Shown here in pieces: positions 19,821 to 28,865 of a DNA stretch of 64,000 bases. The notes under the pieces were generated by a model that was not told the DNA's origin, ran no database searches, and was given only the letters and a program-made list of their open reading frames with translations. The stretch is from assembly GCF_000721235.1 (NCBI RefSeq), contig NZ_JOFH01000017.1, forward strand, positions 1 to 64,000. Reading direction: 5' to 3'. Source of the stretch: Streptomyces olivaceus (GTDB lineage: Bacteria > Actinomycetota > Actinomycetes > Streptomycetales > Streptomycetaceae). A program made the position numbers and the translations under genes. Position 1 is the stretch's first letter. Each line of letters begins with the position of its first letter.

Positions 19821-20267
19821 TCAGTCGACCGCGCCCAGGCGCGCGTTCCGCGCCGCCGTCAGCTCCAGCACCGAGCGCCAGTCCTCCAGTATCCCGGCGT
19901 CGAAGACGGCGGTGCGGGCCTCGTCGTCCGCCTGGCGCAGGCTGACCACGTCGTCGTCGTGGGCCCAGGCCTCGGCGCGGGCGTGCCGGCGCAGCAGGCG
20001 GGCGACGCGCGCGCCGAGCAGCGGCCGTACCGCGTCGGCCGTCCGGCCGGCCGGGTTGCCCGGCCAGAGCAGCCGGCCCACGGGCGACACCAGCCCCGCC
20101 ACCTGGAGCTCCTTGTCGGCGGGGCGGCGCCGGCGCAGCAGCGCAGCCGTCCGCAGCGCGTGTCCGTGCAGGTCCACGGGGCCCCCGCCGCCGTGGTCCG
20201 GGCCGGACCGCTCGCCCCGGCAGGCGTACAGCAGGTCCATCAGCTCCTCGACGCTGCGCAGTTCCAT
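19821..20267 (-). CDS. Degenerate HD-domain (PhnZ-like) protein
   Basis: 148 residues from MELRSVEELMDLLYACRG, with GGAGG 8 nt before the ATG. The order of elements (VDLHGHALRTAALLRRRRPA, LQVAGLVSPVGRLL, then ARVARLLRRHARAEAW) follows the PhnZ / phosphonate-type HD oxygenase family. However, the metal-binding HD pair normally in LLHDIGH is SP here, and the following His is Arg. One His (LHGH) remains. It is therefore probably not a working metal enzyme and may bind ligand or protein. It is convergent with the SDR gene, 24 bp apart. Assignment is by pattern only. Confidence 0.6.
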   Translation of the reverse strand: MELRSVEELMDLLYACRGERSGPDHGGGGPVDLHGHALRTAALLRRRRPADKELQVAGLVSPVGRLLWPGNPAGRTADAVRPLLGARVARLLRRHARAEAWAHDDDVVSLRQADDEARTAVFDAGILEDWRSVLELTAARNARLGAVD

Positions 20268-20739
20268 GTCCCGGTCCTCCCGCGAGACAGCCGTTGCCGA
20301 CCGGCAGCAGACCATGCCCAGCTTGCGCCACGACCAACGGCGACTTAACTGCGCGGCCCGTCGCCGCCGCCGTTCGAAGACACGAGCGACCGCGTGGGCC
20401 GAACGGGTGACCCGTATGCCGTGCGAAAGGGGCGGAATCGGAGCACGCTGGGGTCAACTGCGCACGGTTCGGAGGGTAATGGTTGTCCCATGTTTCGAGC
20501 CCCATAGAGCGCACCCCCGCTCATTTGGTTAGTCTGGAGCGGATGGACGGCAACACGGGGCACCACCCTCAGCCAAGGTCCGTCAGGGGACGGGCCGGTT
20601 CACCACGGTCCGCCCGCAACGAGTTGCCGGCGCCACCGCGTCCGAACTGCATTCGACTCAGACCCGAGCGGGCGCCGGGTGCCGGCCGGGACACCGGCCG
20701 ACGGGCCCCGAGGGTGATCCGACATAGAAGGAGTGCGCG
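20268..20739. other. Intergenic region without a convincing gene
   Basis: These 472 bases lie between the divergent HD-like gene and the 58-residue peptide gene. Small open frames are present (for example 17 codons at 20479-20532 behind GGAGGG), but none has recognisable content. TTGGTTAGTCT at 20525-20535 could be a -10 region for a transcript towards the peptide. The leader would then be about 200 nt, long enough for a regulatory RNA, but I see no known fold. Confidence 0.4.
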
Positions 20740-20916
20740 GTGACACCGGAGACGACGACGAACCCAGAGCATCGGACCGAGGAGCGCGCCGGGCGTGCGC
20801 GCCGCAGGCCCGGAGAGATCGGCAGCCTCGACGTGTGGGCGCGCTCCGCCCCCATCCGCCTCGCGGGCTACGAGGAGGACCTCGCCGAGCCGCACATCCT
20901 GCCCAGCGTGGACTGA
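20740..20916 (+). CDS. Small 58-residue peptide, orphan
   Basis: A GTG start with an excellent AGAAGGAG 7 nt upstream and a TGA at 20914. The N-terminal half is hydrophilic and basic (EERAGRARRRPGE). The second half is ordered-looking: IGSLDVWARSAPIRLAGYEE, then DLAEPHILPSVD at the C terminus. There is no signal peptide, membrane segment or Cys. The leader-plus-distinct-C-terminus layout resembles precursor peptides, but no modifying enzyme is adjacent. I have the impression of similar short proteins in other Streptomyces but cannot name a family. No function is assigned. Confidence 0.7.
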   Translation: MTPETTTNPEHRTEERAGRARRRPGEIGSLDVWARSAPIRLAGYEEDLAEPHILPSVD

Positions 20917-20968
20917 CCCGTACCCCCGCGAAGGTCGCCGGGCGCATGGGCGTGCCAGACTCACGCCC

Positions 20969-21450
20969 ATGCTGATCAGGGAAGCCACGGCCGGTGACTG
21001 GCCGCGCATCTGGCCCTTCTGGCACCGCATCGTCGCGGCCGGCGAGACCTACGCCTGGGACCCGGACACCTCCGAGGCGGACGCCCGGTCCCTGTGGATG
21101 AACCCGCCAAACGCGTCTACGTCGCCGAGGACGGAGACGGCACCGTCGTCGCCTCCGCCTACCTCACCCCCAACTACGGCGGCCCCGCCGCCCGCATCGC
21201 GAACGCCGGCTTCATGGTCGACCCCGGCCGGGCCGGACGCGGGACCGGCCGGGCCCTCGCCGAGTACGTCCTCGGGGCCGCGAGGGCCGACGGGTACCGG
21301 GGCATGGTGTTCAACGCCGTCGTCGAGACCAACCCGGCCGTCGGGCTGTGGACCTCCCTCGGCTTCACGGTCCTGGGCACGGTGCCGGACGCCTTCGACC
21401 ACCCGCGCCACGGACGGGTCGGCCTGCACATCATGCACCGGACGCTCTGA
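20969..21450 (+). pseudogene. GNAT acetyltransferase broken by a one-base deletion
   Basis: The ATG at 20969 opens MLIREATAGDWPRIWPFWHR and runs to DARSLWM, typical of phosphinothricin-like GNAT proteins. Near 21100-21110 the similarity moves to another frame (AKRVYVAEDGDGTVVASAYL) and continues through DPGRAGRGTGRALAEYVL (acetyl-CoA loop) to GLHIMHRTL and TGA at 21448. The whole span is 482 bp, so one added base in the C run at 21103-21107 would give a normal 160-residue enzyme. It is either a recent pseudogene or a sequencing error. It ends 7 bp from the convergent amidase. Confidence 0.85.
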
Positions 21451-21457
21451 CGCCCCC

Positions 21458-22801
21458 TCAGACCGCGGACGCGGTACGCCGCCAGGGCCGCAGCTCCTCG
21501 ATCCGCCCCGCCAGTTCGAGGAGCGTCGCCTCCGCACCCGGCAGTCCCACCAGCTGCACGGCGCAGGGGGCGCCCGAGGGGAGCGTGCCGAAGGGCACCA
21601 CCAGCGCCGGCCAGCCCGTCATGTTCCACGGCGGAGTGAACGGGGTGTACGACGAGTTGACGACGACGTTGCGCAGCCAGCCCCGCTCGTGCCAGGGGCC
21701 CGCCTCGGGGGAGCGGCGGGCCAGCGCCGGAGTGAGCAGGACGTCGTACGCGTCGAAGAACGGCTCCAGGCGAGCGCGCACCCGCTCCCGCGCCGCACCG
21801 GTCCGCACGCGCGACACGAAGGGCCGCCCGAGTGCCGCGTGCACGCGGGTGCGCCGGGCGAGCAACCGCCGGTCCAGGCCCCGCGCGTCCACCGACGTAC
21901 CGGCCGCCCAGTGGACCAGGGCGCTCGTGCTCAGCGACGCGGGGTAGGGCGGGTCGGCCCTGCGCACCTGGTGGCCGGCCCGCATCAGCACCCCGGCCGC
22001 CTCGCGCACGGCGCCCGCGTACGGGCGGGAGGCGCCGACCCCGGCCAGCGGGCTGCGCAGCGAGGCGGCTATCCGCAGGGAGCCGGGGGCCTCGCGGGTC
22101 GGCAGTGCGGCGTCCGCGAGGACCGTCAGCATCAGGCGGGCGTCCTCGACCGTCGTGGCCAGCGGCCCGTTCTCCGCCAGGCCGAACCAGTCGCCCTCGC
22201 CGATCCCGGCCGGTACCACCCCGTGGCCCGGCTTGACGGTGACGAGGCCGCAGTTGGCGGCCGGTATGCGCAGCGAGCCCATCCCGTCGTTGCCGAGCGC
22301 GAGCGGCACCATCCCGGCGGCGACCGCGGCCGCGCTGCCGCCCGAGGAACCGCCCGCCGAACGGGCCGGGTCCCACGGGTTGCGGGCGGTTCCGTGCACG
22401 CCCTCCGTGGTGCCGAACACACACAGCTCGGGGACGTTCGTCAGCCCCACCACCACGGCGCCGGCCGCCCGCAGCCGGGCCACGGTGACGTGGTCCGCCC
22501 CGGCGGGCGTGTCCGGCGTCGCCGCCGACCCGACCCGCACGGACTCGCCGCGCACCGCGAGGTTGTCCTTGACCGCGACCGGTACGCCGGCCAGCGGCAG
22601 CCCGGTCAGGTCGCTCCGCGCGCCCACCTCGTCGGCCTCCGCGAGCGCCGCCTCGGCCCGCACCCGGCGGAAGGCGCCGATCCGGCCGTCGAGCCGGGCG
22701 ATCCGGTCCAGGTGCGCCTGCGCCACCTCGCGCGGCGTGGCCCGCCTCTCGCGTACGGCGGCGGCGATCTCGGCGGCGGTCCGGCCGGCCCAGTCGGTCA
22801 C
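21458..22801 (-). CDS. Amidase-signature family hydrolase
   Basis: 447 residues from a GTG with GAGGAG 8 nt upstream; the open frame continues upstream without similarity. The Ser-cisSer-Lys triad is seen as VAVKDNLAV (Lys), GGSSGGSAAAVAAG, and the nucleophile loop LGNDGMGSLRIPAANCG, where the usual DGGGS reads NDGMGS. TGWPALVVPFG near the end is also typical. The family hydrolyses amides, including aryl and aliphatic amides or ureas; the substrate cannot be deduced. The gene stands alone between the GNAT remnant and the LacI gene. Confidence 0.9.
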   Translation of the reverse strand: MTDWAGRTAAEIAAAVRERRATPREVAQAHLDRIARLDGRIGAFRRVRAEAALAEADEVGARSDLTGLPLAGVPVAVKDNLAVRGESVRVGSAATPDTPAGADHVTVARLRAAGAVVVGLTNVPELCVFGTTEGVHGTARNPWDPARSAGGSSGGSAAAVAAGMVPLALGNDGMGSLRIPAANCGLVTVKPGHGVVPAGIGEGDWFGLAENGPLATTVEDARLMLTVLADAALPTREAPGSLRIAASLRSPLAGVGASRPYAGAVREAAGVLMRAGHQVRRADPPYPASLSTSALVHWAAGTSVDARGLDRRLLARRTRVHAALGRPFVSRVRTGAARERVRARLEPFFDAYDVLLTPALARRSPEAGPWHERGWLRNVVVNSSYTPFTPPWNMTGWPALVVPFGTLPSGAPCAVQLVGLPGAEATLLELAGRIEELRPWRRTASAV

Positions 22802-22914
22802 GGAGGGCTCCTCGGGGTTGCGGTGACGGGGTACGTGTCCCTGGTGGGACGCGGGCCTACTGGTGAGTACGCCGGACAGCACTCTGCCGGTCCGCAGCCC
22901 GCACGTCGAGACCC

Positions 22915-22934
22915 GGGGCCGCACCCGCGGCCCC
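22915..22934 (-). terminator. Hairpin downstream of the LacI gene
   Basis: A perfect 8-bp stem GGGGCCGC / GCGGCCCC with an ACCC loop in the 198-bp gap between the LacI gene end and the amidase start. It would end LacI transcription before the amidase. There is no T tract on the minus strand; the flanking run of C is G-rich there. Confidence 0.5.
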
Positions 22935-22999
22935 CCCCGCCCCGCTCGGCCGCTCCCGGGGATGCGGCTCGGGCACGTCGGGCCGCCGCCCCGCGCCGT

Positions 23000-24046
23000 T
23001 CAGCCCGTCCGGACCGCCCCCGTGCTGTCCCGCTCGATCAGGCGCGGCACCGGCACCCGGACCGTGCGGGCCGGGCCGCCGTCGAGCAGGGCGGTCAGTT
23101 CCGTCGCCGCGGTGCGGCCGAACTCCACGCTGTCCCGGGACAGGGCCGACAGCCACGGCTTGACCATGCGGCACAGCGCGGAGTCCTCCCAGGCCACCAC
23201 GGACACGTCGGCCGGCACCGAGAAGCCGAGTTCGGCCGCGACGGCCACCCCGGCGACGGCCATCACGTCGTTGTCGTAGACCAGGGCGGTCGCCGGAGCG
23301 GTCGCCCGGAGGACCCGGCGGGTGACGGCGGCGCCCTCCGCGTCGGAGTAGTCGGTGGTCACCGACTGGACCTCGGTGAGGCCGCGCCGCTCCGCCTCGG
23401 CCCGCAGCGCGCGGATACGGCGCTCGGTGTGGGCGAAGCCGGGCAGACCGGCGATGTGCACGATCCGCCGGTGGCCGAGCGCGTGCAGCGCGTCCACCAG
23501 CGAGGCCATCGCACCCGCGTCGTCCGCCCACACCGTCGACAGTCCCGGATGGCGTTCGTCCGGCGCGCCGCCGATCACCACGGCGGGCAGCCCGAGCTCG
23601 TCCAGCAGGTCCTGGCGCGGATCGTCGGTACGCGGGTCGACCACCAGGACGCCGTCCACCCGGTGCTCGGCCCACCAGCGCCGGTAGACCGCGCACTCGT
23701 CGTCGACGTTCCGCGCGACCTGGAACAGCAGACCCAGGTGGCGCCGCGCCAGCACCTCCTGGATGCCCGAGACCAATTGCAGGAAGAAGGAGTCCACGCC
23801 GAGGGTGTGCGCCGGCCGCGCCAGCACGAAGCCGACCGTGGCCGCGCCCTCGCCGGACAGCGCGCGCGCCGCCGTACTGGGCCGCCAGCCGAGCTGCTCG
23901 GCGACCCGGCGCACCCGGTCCCGGGTCACCTCGGAGACGCCCGGCCGGTCGTTCAGCGCGAACGAGACCGCGCTCTCGGAAACCCCGGCCCGCCGGGCGA
24001 TGTCCTTCATCGTCGGCCGACGCGCGGCGGGCCGCTTGGCCGGCAT
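23000..24046 (-). CDS. LacI-family sugar repressor of the mannoside locus
   Basis: 348 residues. The helix-turn-helix TMKDIARRAGVSESAVSFAL and hinge RPSTAARALSGEGAATVGFV are at residues 12-75. The periplasmic-binding-protein-like domain follows (GVLVVDPRTDD, VVIGGAPDE, LGHRRIVHIAGLPG, VYDNDVMAVAGVAVAAELG). It is divergent from an ABC sugar-uptake and mannosidase operon, with three matching operators in between. It very likely represses that operon and relieves it on binding a mannose-containing sugar. The inducer is an inference from the operon enzymes. Confidence 0.92.
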   Translation of the reverse strand: MPAKRPAARRPTMKDIARRAGVSESAVSFALNDRPGVSEVTRDRVRRVAEQLGWRPSTAARALSGEGAATVGFVLARPAHTLGVDSFFLQLVSGIQEVLARRHLGLLFQVARNVDDECAVYRRWWAEHRVDGVLVVDPRTDDPRQDLLDELGLPAVVIGGAPDERHPGLSTVWADDAGAMASLVDALHALGHRRIVHIAGLPGFAHTERRIRALRAEAERRGLTEVQSVTTDYSDAEGAAVTRRVLRATAPATALVYDNDVMAVAGVAVAAELGFSVPADVSVVAWEDSALCRMVKPWLSALSRDSVEFGRTAATELTALLDGGPARTVRVPVPRLIERDSTGAVRTG

Positions 24047-24098
24047 GCACGCTCCTTTCCCCTGTGCCCGGTAGTCCTCGTGTCCGGAAGTCCGTGTG

Positions 24099-24163
24099 CT
24101 CCAAAGCGCCTGCCACCCGGGAGCTAAAGCGCTTGAGTCGAATGATCCTAAAGCGCATTAGTG
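24099..24163. promoter_or_regulatory. Three LacI operators (AAAGCGC class)
   Basis: Three semi-palindromes with central CG: CCAAAGCGCCTG at about 24101, CTAAAGCGCTTGAG at about 24124 and CTAAAGCGCATTAG at about 24149. Centres are 23-24 bp apart. All lie between the divergent repressor (start 24046) and the binding-protein gene (start 24316). This is the classic LacI/GalR operator shape. Confidence 0.85.
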
Positions 24164-24315
24164 GACCATGGCAAGTATCGATCGAGGCGCCCCTGAGCTG
24201 CACTAATGTCGTCGAACCTTCTTTAGTTGGCGTGAATCCATTGACTTTCCGAGGAAACGCCGTGCATGGTCACTGCCATCCCACCGCCCGATGCCCTCCA
24301 GGGAGACGTGTCACC

Positions 24316-25608
24316 GTGCCCACCTCGCGCAGAACATTCGCCGCCGCAGCCGTCGCCGCTCTCCTCCTGCCGCTCAGCGCCTGCGGCTCCGGGGACGACG
24401 GCGGCGACTCGACCGACGCCTCGGGCAAGGTCGAGGGCGACATCACCTTCCAGACCTGGAACCTGCGGGCCAACTTCAAGGACTACTTCGAAGACCTGAT
24501 CGCCGACTTCGAGAAGAAGTACCCCGGCACCCACGTGAAGTGGGTCGACCAGCCCGGCGAGGGCTACGCCGACAAGATCAGCGCCGACGCCGCCGGCGGC
24601 ACCCTGCCCGACGTCGTCAACGTCTCCCCGGACCTCGTGGCACCGCTCGCCGGGGCCGGGCTCGCCCTCGACCTGGACAAGGCCGCCGGGCAGTACGAGA
24701 AGGAGTACCTGGAGGGCGCCTGGGCGAGCCACCGGATACCGGGCACGGACGGCACGTACGCCTTCCCCTGGTACCTCAACACCGGCCCGCTCTTCTACAA
24801 CAAGTCGCTCTTCGAGAAGGGCGGCCTCGACCCCGAGCAGCCGCCCAGGACGTACGACGAGGTCTTCGACGCCGCTCTGAAGATCGCCGACCGGACCGGC
24901 GGCGACGTCGCCACGCTCGCCAACGTGCCCACCATCGAGGACTTCGGCCGCTACGGCGCACCCCTCATGGACAAGGAGGGCACCGCCTTCGCGTTCAACG
25001 ACGCCAAGGGCGTCGAACTCCTCACCCGCTACAAGGAGCTGTACGACGCCAAGGCCCTCGACCCGCAGGCGCTGACGGCGACCCCCGAGTCCACCGGGAA
25101 GAAGTTCCTCACCGGCGCCGTCGCCATGAACCCGGGCAGCGCGCTCGACCTCGCCAACTTCAAGAAGCAGGCGCCGGGCCTGTACAAGAACATCGGCATC
25201 ACCGACCAGATCACCAGCACCGGGCACGTCAACATGTACGTGATGGGCCTGATGGTGAACTCCCAAAGCGAGCGCAAGCCCGCCGCGGTCGCCTTCGCGC
25301 ACTACGTCACCGACGCGGCGCACCAGATGTCGTTCGCCAAGCAGGTCGCCGTCTTCCCGAGTACCGCCGGTTCGCTGGAGGACCCGTACTTCACCAAGGA
25401 GGACGGCACCGACGAGACCCGGGTCCGGGTCGCCTCCGCCAAGTCGCTGGCGGACGCCGTCAACTACACGCCCGTCCTGTTCAGCGAGCAGATGAAGACC
25501 GAGCTGCGCAACGAGGTCGCCAAGGCACTCCAGGGCAAGCAGAGCCCGAAGGAGGCCCTGGACAACGCCGTCAAGGCGTGCGACCGGCTCCTCCAGCAGC
25601 AGGGCTGA
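24316..25608 (+). CDS. Sugar ABC transporter substrate-binding lipoprotein
   Basis: 430 residues from a GTG with GGGAGAC upstream. A lipoprotein signal ends LLLPLSAC with Cys23 as the lipidated residue. The family 1 (MalE/UgpB-like) binding domain begins DITFQTWNLRANFKDYFED and contains PDVVNVSPDLVAPLAG, YAFPWYLNTGPLFYNKSLFE and MGLMVNSQSERKPAAVAF. It captures an oligosaccharide outside the membrane and feeds the two permeases directly downstream. The mannosidases in the operon point to mannosides. Confidence 0.93.
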   Translation: MPTSRRTFAAAAVAALLLPLSACGSGDDGGDSTDASGKVEGDITFQTWNLRANFKDYFEDLIADFEKKYPGTHVKWVDQPGEGYADKISADAAGGTLPDVVNVSPDLVAPLAGAGLALDLDKAAGQYEKEYLEGAWASHRIPGTDGTYAFPWYLNTGPLFYNKSLFEKGGLDPEQPPRTYDEVFDAALKIADRTGGDVATLANVPTIEDFGRYGAPLMDKEGTAFAFNDAKGVELLTRYKELYDAKALDPQALTATPESTGKKFLTGAVAMNPGSALDLANFKKQAPGLYKNIGITDQITSTGHVNMYVMGLMVNSQSERKPAAVAFAHYVTDAAHQMSFAKQVAVFPSTAGSLEDPYFTKEDGTDETRVRVASAKSLADAVNYTPVLFSEQMKTELRNEVAKALQGKQSPKEALDNAVKACDRLLQQQG

Positions 25609-25614
25609 GACACC

Positions 25615-26541
25615 ATGGCGAGTCCCACCCTCACCGGCACCCCCGGCACCCGGAAGAGCGGCACCCGGCGTGTGCGGCGCCAACTGCCCGCCAGCCCCTG
25701 GCTGTTCGCCGCGCCCGGTCTGCTGATCACCGGCGCGTTCATCCTCTATCCGTTCGTCTCCACCCTTGTCAACTCCTTCACCGACCGCCGCACGCTGGTC
25801 CCGGGCGAGTTCGTGGGCCTCGCCAACTTCCGCGAGCTGCTCCACGACGACATGTTCTGGACCGGCCTGCGCAACAGCACGCTGTACGTGCTCGGCGTGG
25901 TCCCCGCGCTGGTCCTGCTGCCGCTGCTGCTCGCGCTGCTGGTGCAGAAGCACATCCCCGGCATCACCTTCTTCCGCTCGGCCTTCTACACCCCGGTCGT
26001 CGCCTCCATCGTCGTCGTGGGACTGATCTGGGTCTGGCTCCTCGACGAGCGCGGCCTCGTCAACTCCCTGCTGGAGACGCTCGGTGCCAGTCCGGTCGGC
26101 TTCCTCAGCGACCAGTGGCTGATCCTGCTGAGCGCGATGGGCGTCACGGTCTGGAAGGGCCTCGGCTACTACATGATCATTTACTTGGCGGCGCTGGCCA
26201 ACGTGCCCCGTGAGCTGCACGAGGCCGCCGCCGTGGACGGCGCGGGCGCGGTCCGCCGCTTCCTCAGCGTCACGGTGCCCGCCGTCCGCTCCACCATGGT
26301 CCTGGTCGCGGCCCTCTCCTCGGTCGCCGCCTTCAAGGTCTTCTCCGAGGTCTACCTGATGGCCGGCCCGAACGGCGGCCCGGCCGGGGAGGACACCACC
26401 CTCGTCATGCTCGTCCAGCGCACCGGCACCGGACTGACCGGCCGCGTCGGCTACGCCTCGGCCATCTCGGTCGTCGTCTTCGTGGTCACCGTCGCCCTGA
26501 TGCTGCTGGTGCTGCGCGCGGACCGGAAGGAGGAGTCGTGA
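25615..26541 (+). CDS. Sugar ABC transporter permease, MalF type
   Basis: 308 residues starting 6 bp after the binding-protein stop. Six hydrophobic segments are visible, from SPWLFAAPGLLITGAFILYP to VVFVVTVALMLLVL. The EAA loop that meets the ATPase reads ELHEAAAVDGAGAVRRFLSV. It overlaps the next permease by 4 bp, so the two are translationally coupled. No ATPase gene is present in the operon; Streptomyces usually shares the MsiK ATPase among such importers. Confidence 0.93.
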   Translation: MASPTLTGTPGTRKSGTRRVRRQLPASPWLFAAPGLLITGAFILYPFVSTLVNSFTDRRTLVPGEFVGLANFRELLHDDMFWTGLRNSTLYVLGVVPALVLLPLLLALLVQKHIPGITFFRSAFYTPVVASIVVVGLIWVWLLDERGLVNSLLETLGASPVGFLSDQWLILLSAMGVTVWKGLGYYMIIYLAALANVPRELHEAAAVDGAGAVRRFLSVTVPAVRSTMVLVAALSSVAAFKVFSEVYLMAGPNGGPAGEDTTLVMLVQRTGTGLTGRVGYASAISVVVFVVTVALMLLVLRADRKEES

Positions 26542-27449
26542 GCGCCGTCGACACGTCGCGGCCCGCCGAGAAGGCGCCGGCCGCGCCCGCCCGCGAACCC
26601 CGCGTCACCGACGAGCACGGCCGCCGCGTACGCGTCTGGGAACTGGCCCTGCGCTACCTGCTCCTGCTCGGTGTCCTCGCCCTGACCATCGGCCCGTTCC
26701 TGTGGCAGCTGTCGACCTCCCTGAAGGGGCCGACGGAGGACATCTTCAGCTCGCCGCCGAGGTTCCTGCCCTCCGACCCGACCCTGGACAACTACGAGCG
26801 GGTCGCCGAGACCATCCCCGTGTGGGACTACGCCCTCAACTCGCTGAAGGTCGCCGCCGCCAACGTCGTCACCAACTGCGTCGGCGCCGCCCTCGCCGGC
26901 TACGCCCTGGCCCGGCTGCGCTACCGCGGCCGGCGCGTCGCCACCCTGGTCTTCATCCTGGCCATGCTCGTGCCGGTGGAGGGCATCATCATCGCCCAGT
27001 TCACCACCATGCGGGAGCTGGGCCTCAACAACACCCTGGTCGGTGTGGTGCTGCCCGGCTGCGTCAGCGCCCTCAACGTGCTTCTCATGCGCAACGCCTT
27101 CCTCCATCTCCCCTACGAGATCGAGGAGGCCGCCTTCGTCGACGGCGCCAACGTCTGGCAGCGCTTCTACCGGATCGCGCTGCCCGCGGTGAAGGGCACC
27201 CTCGCCGTCGTCGCCATCTTCGCCTTCATGGGGGCCTGGGACGACTTCCTGTGGCCGCTGATCGTGCTGAGCGACCCCTCCAAATTCACCCTGACCATCG
27301 GCCTGAACTACCTGCACGGCACCTTCGCCAACGACGAACGCCTCGTCGCCGCCGGCACCGTCATCGCCGTCGCGCCGCTGATCGTCCTCTTCGCCTGCCT
27401 CCAGCGGTACTTCTTCCGCGGGGTCGGCGAGGGCGCCGTCAAGGGCTGA
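26538..27449 (+). CDS. Sugar ABC transporter permease, MalG type
   Basis: 303 residues from a GTG inside the end of the upstream permease (GTGA overlap). A basic cytosolic N terminus is followed by six membrane segments, the first being LALRYLLLLGVLALTIGPFL. The EAA loop is EIEEAAFVDGANVWQRFYRI, and it ends with the typical LQRYFFRGVGEGAVKG. It is the partner of the MalF-type protein in uptake of a mannose-containing sugar. The glycosidase gene starts 31 bp later. Confidence 0.93.
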   Translation: MSAVDTSRPAEKAPAAPAREPRVTDEHGRRVRVWELALRYLLLLGVLALTIGPFLWQLSTSLKGPTEDIFSSPPRFLPSDPTLDNYERVAETIPVWDYALNSLKVAAANVVTNCVGAALAGYALARLRYRGRRVATLVFILAMLVPVEGIIIAQFTTMRELGLNNTLVGVVLPGCVSALNVLLMRNAFLHLPYEIEEAAFVDGANVWQRFYRIALPAVKGTLAVVAIFAFMGAWDDFLWPLIVLSDPSKFTLTIGLNYLHGTFANDERLVAAGTVIAVAPLIVLFACLQRYFFRGVGEGAVKG

Positions 27450-27480
27450 TCCACGCACTTCCTCCCCGCAAGGACACCGC

Positions 27481-28728
27481 ATGCTTCCTGCCGTGCGCTT
27501 CGGCGTCAACTACACCCCCAGCGAAGGGTGGTTCCACCACTGGCTCGACTTCGACCCCGACTCCGTGCGCGCCGACCTGGACTCGATCGCCGCGCTCGGC
27601 CTGGACCACGTCCGGGTGTTCCCGCTGTGGCCCTACTTCCAGCCCAACCGCGCCCTGATCCGGGAGAGCGCCGTCGAGCACCTGGTCACCCTGGTCGACG
27701 CGGCCGGTGAACGCGGCCTCGACGTCAACGTGGACGGTCTCCAGGGGCATCTGAGCAGCTTCGACTTCCTGCCGGCCTGGACCCGCACCTGGCACCGCCG
27801 CAACCTGTTCACCGACCCCGACGTGGTCGAGGGACAGGCCGCCTACCTGCGCACCCTCGCCGCCGCCCTGGCGGACCGGCCCAACTTCCTCGGCATGACA
27901 CTCGGCAACGAGGTCAACCAGTTCTCCGCCGGGCCCCACCCCGACCCGGACCGCGCGACCAGCGAGCAGATCGACGCCTGGCTGGAGCGGATGCTGGCCG
28001 CCTGCGAGGAGGGCGCCCCGGGCCGCATGCACCTGCACGCCGAGTACGACGCCACCTGGTACCAGGACGACCAGCCCTTCACCCCGGCCCAGGCCGCCCG
28101 GCACGGCGCCGTCACGGCCGTGCACTCCTGGGTCTTCAACGGCACCGCCCAGCGGCACGGCCGCACCTCCGTGCCCAGCGAGCACCACGCCGCCTACCTG
28201 GTCGAGCTGAGCAAGGCCTGGGCCGGCGCCCCGCACCGCCCGGTCTGGCTCCAGGAGGTCGGCGCCCCCGCGCCCCTCGTCCCCGCCGAGCACGCCGCCG
28301 CCTTCACCGAGGCGACCGTCGCGAACGCCCTGGACTGCCCCGACCTGTGGGGCGTCACCTGGTGGTGCTCGCACGACGTGTCCCGGAAGCTGGCCGACTT
28401 CCCCGAGCTGGAGTACGGGCTCGGCCTGCTCACCAACGACCGCCGCCCCAAGGACGCGGCCCGCGTCCTGGCCCGCGCCGCCCTCGCGGCCCGCGAGGGA
28501 ACCCACCCCGCCCCCGCCCCGCGCACCACCGCCCTGGCCGTCCCGGCCGACCCGGCCGCGCGCTCGGCCTGCGCACCCGGCGGCGCCGTCTTCGACGCCT
28601 TCTTCCGGCTGGTCGCCGACGGCGCGCGCCCCACCACCGTCCTCGACACACACGCCGCCGACCCCGGGCACCTGGCGGCCCGGGGCATCACCGAGGTCGT
28701 CACTCCCGCCCAGGTCCGTGCCGGGTGA
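27481..28728 (+). CDS. GH5-like glycoside hydrolase, probable beta-mannosidase type
   Basis: 415 residues without a signal peptide, so cytosolic. It opens VRFGVNYTPSEGWFHHWLDF, then LDHVRVFPLWPYFQPN of a TIM barrel. The acid/base Glu144 is in GMTLGNEVNQF and the nucleophile Glu259 in VWLQEVGAP, the clan GH-A arrangement with Asn-Glu. WGVTWWCSHDVSR follows. Relatives are annotated as cellulase-family or beta-mannosidases. The neighbouring GH38 enzyme and sugar importer suggest a role in breaking imported mannosides. The C-terminal 90 residues are Ala/Pro-rich. Confidence 0.82.
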   Translation: MLPAVRFGVNYTPSEGWFHHWLDFDPDSVRADLDSIAALGLDHVRVFPLWPYFQPNRALIRESAVEHLVTLVDAAGERGLDVNVDGLQGHLSSFDFLPAWTRTWHRRNLFTDPDVVEGQAAYLRTLAAALADRPNFLGMTLGNEVNQFSAGPHPDPDRATSEQIDAWLERMLAACEEGAPGRMHLHAEYDATWYQDDQPFTPAQAARHGAVTAVHSWVFNGTAQRHGRTSVPSEHHAAYLVELSKAWAGAPHRPVWLQEVGAPAPLVPAEHAAAFTEATVANALDCPDLWGVTWWCSHDVSRKLADFPELEYGLGLLTNDRRPKDAARVLARAALAAREGTHPAPAPRTTALAVPADPAARSACAPGGAVFDAFFRLVADGARPTTVLDTHAADPGHLAARGITEVVTPAQVRAG

Positions 28729-28865
28729 CCCGCGTGTCGCGCGGCGGAACGCGGACGCCGCACGATTCGAAGCCCGTGCCGCTGGGGAGCAGTACCTGAC
28801 GTCGGCCCCCGTCACCGTGACCCACCCCCGAACAGCCACCCGCCCCCCAACTCCGGAGCACCCGC

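Noticed and set aside
20479..20532. 17-codon frame behind GGAGGG before the 58-residue peptide
   Set aside because: Spacing to the ATG is short (about 3 nt) and the content is not informative; left as part of the intergenic entry.
28759..28800. tRNA-like fragment with GATTCGAAG and a 5-bp stem between the GH5-like and GH38 genes
   Set aside because: Only a T-loop-like piece is present; no acceptor, D or anticodon arms can be drawn, so it is probably chance.
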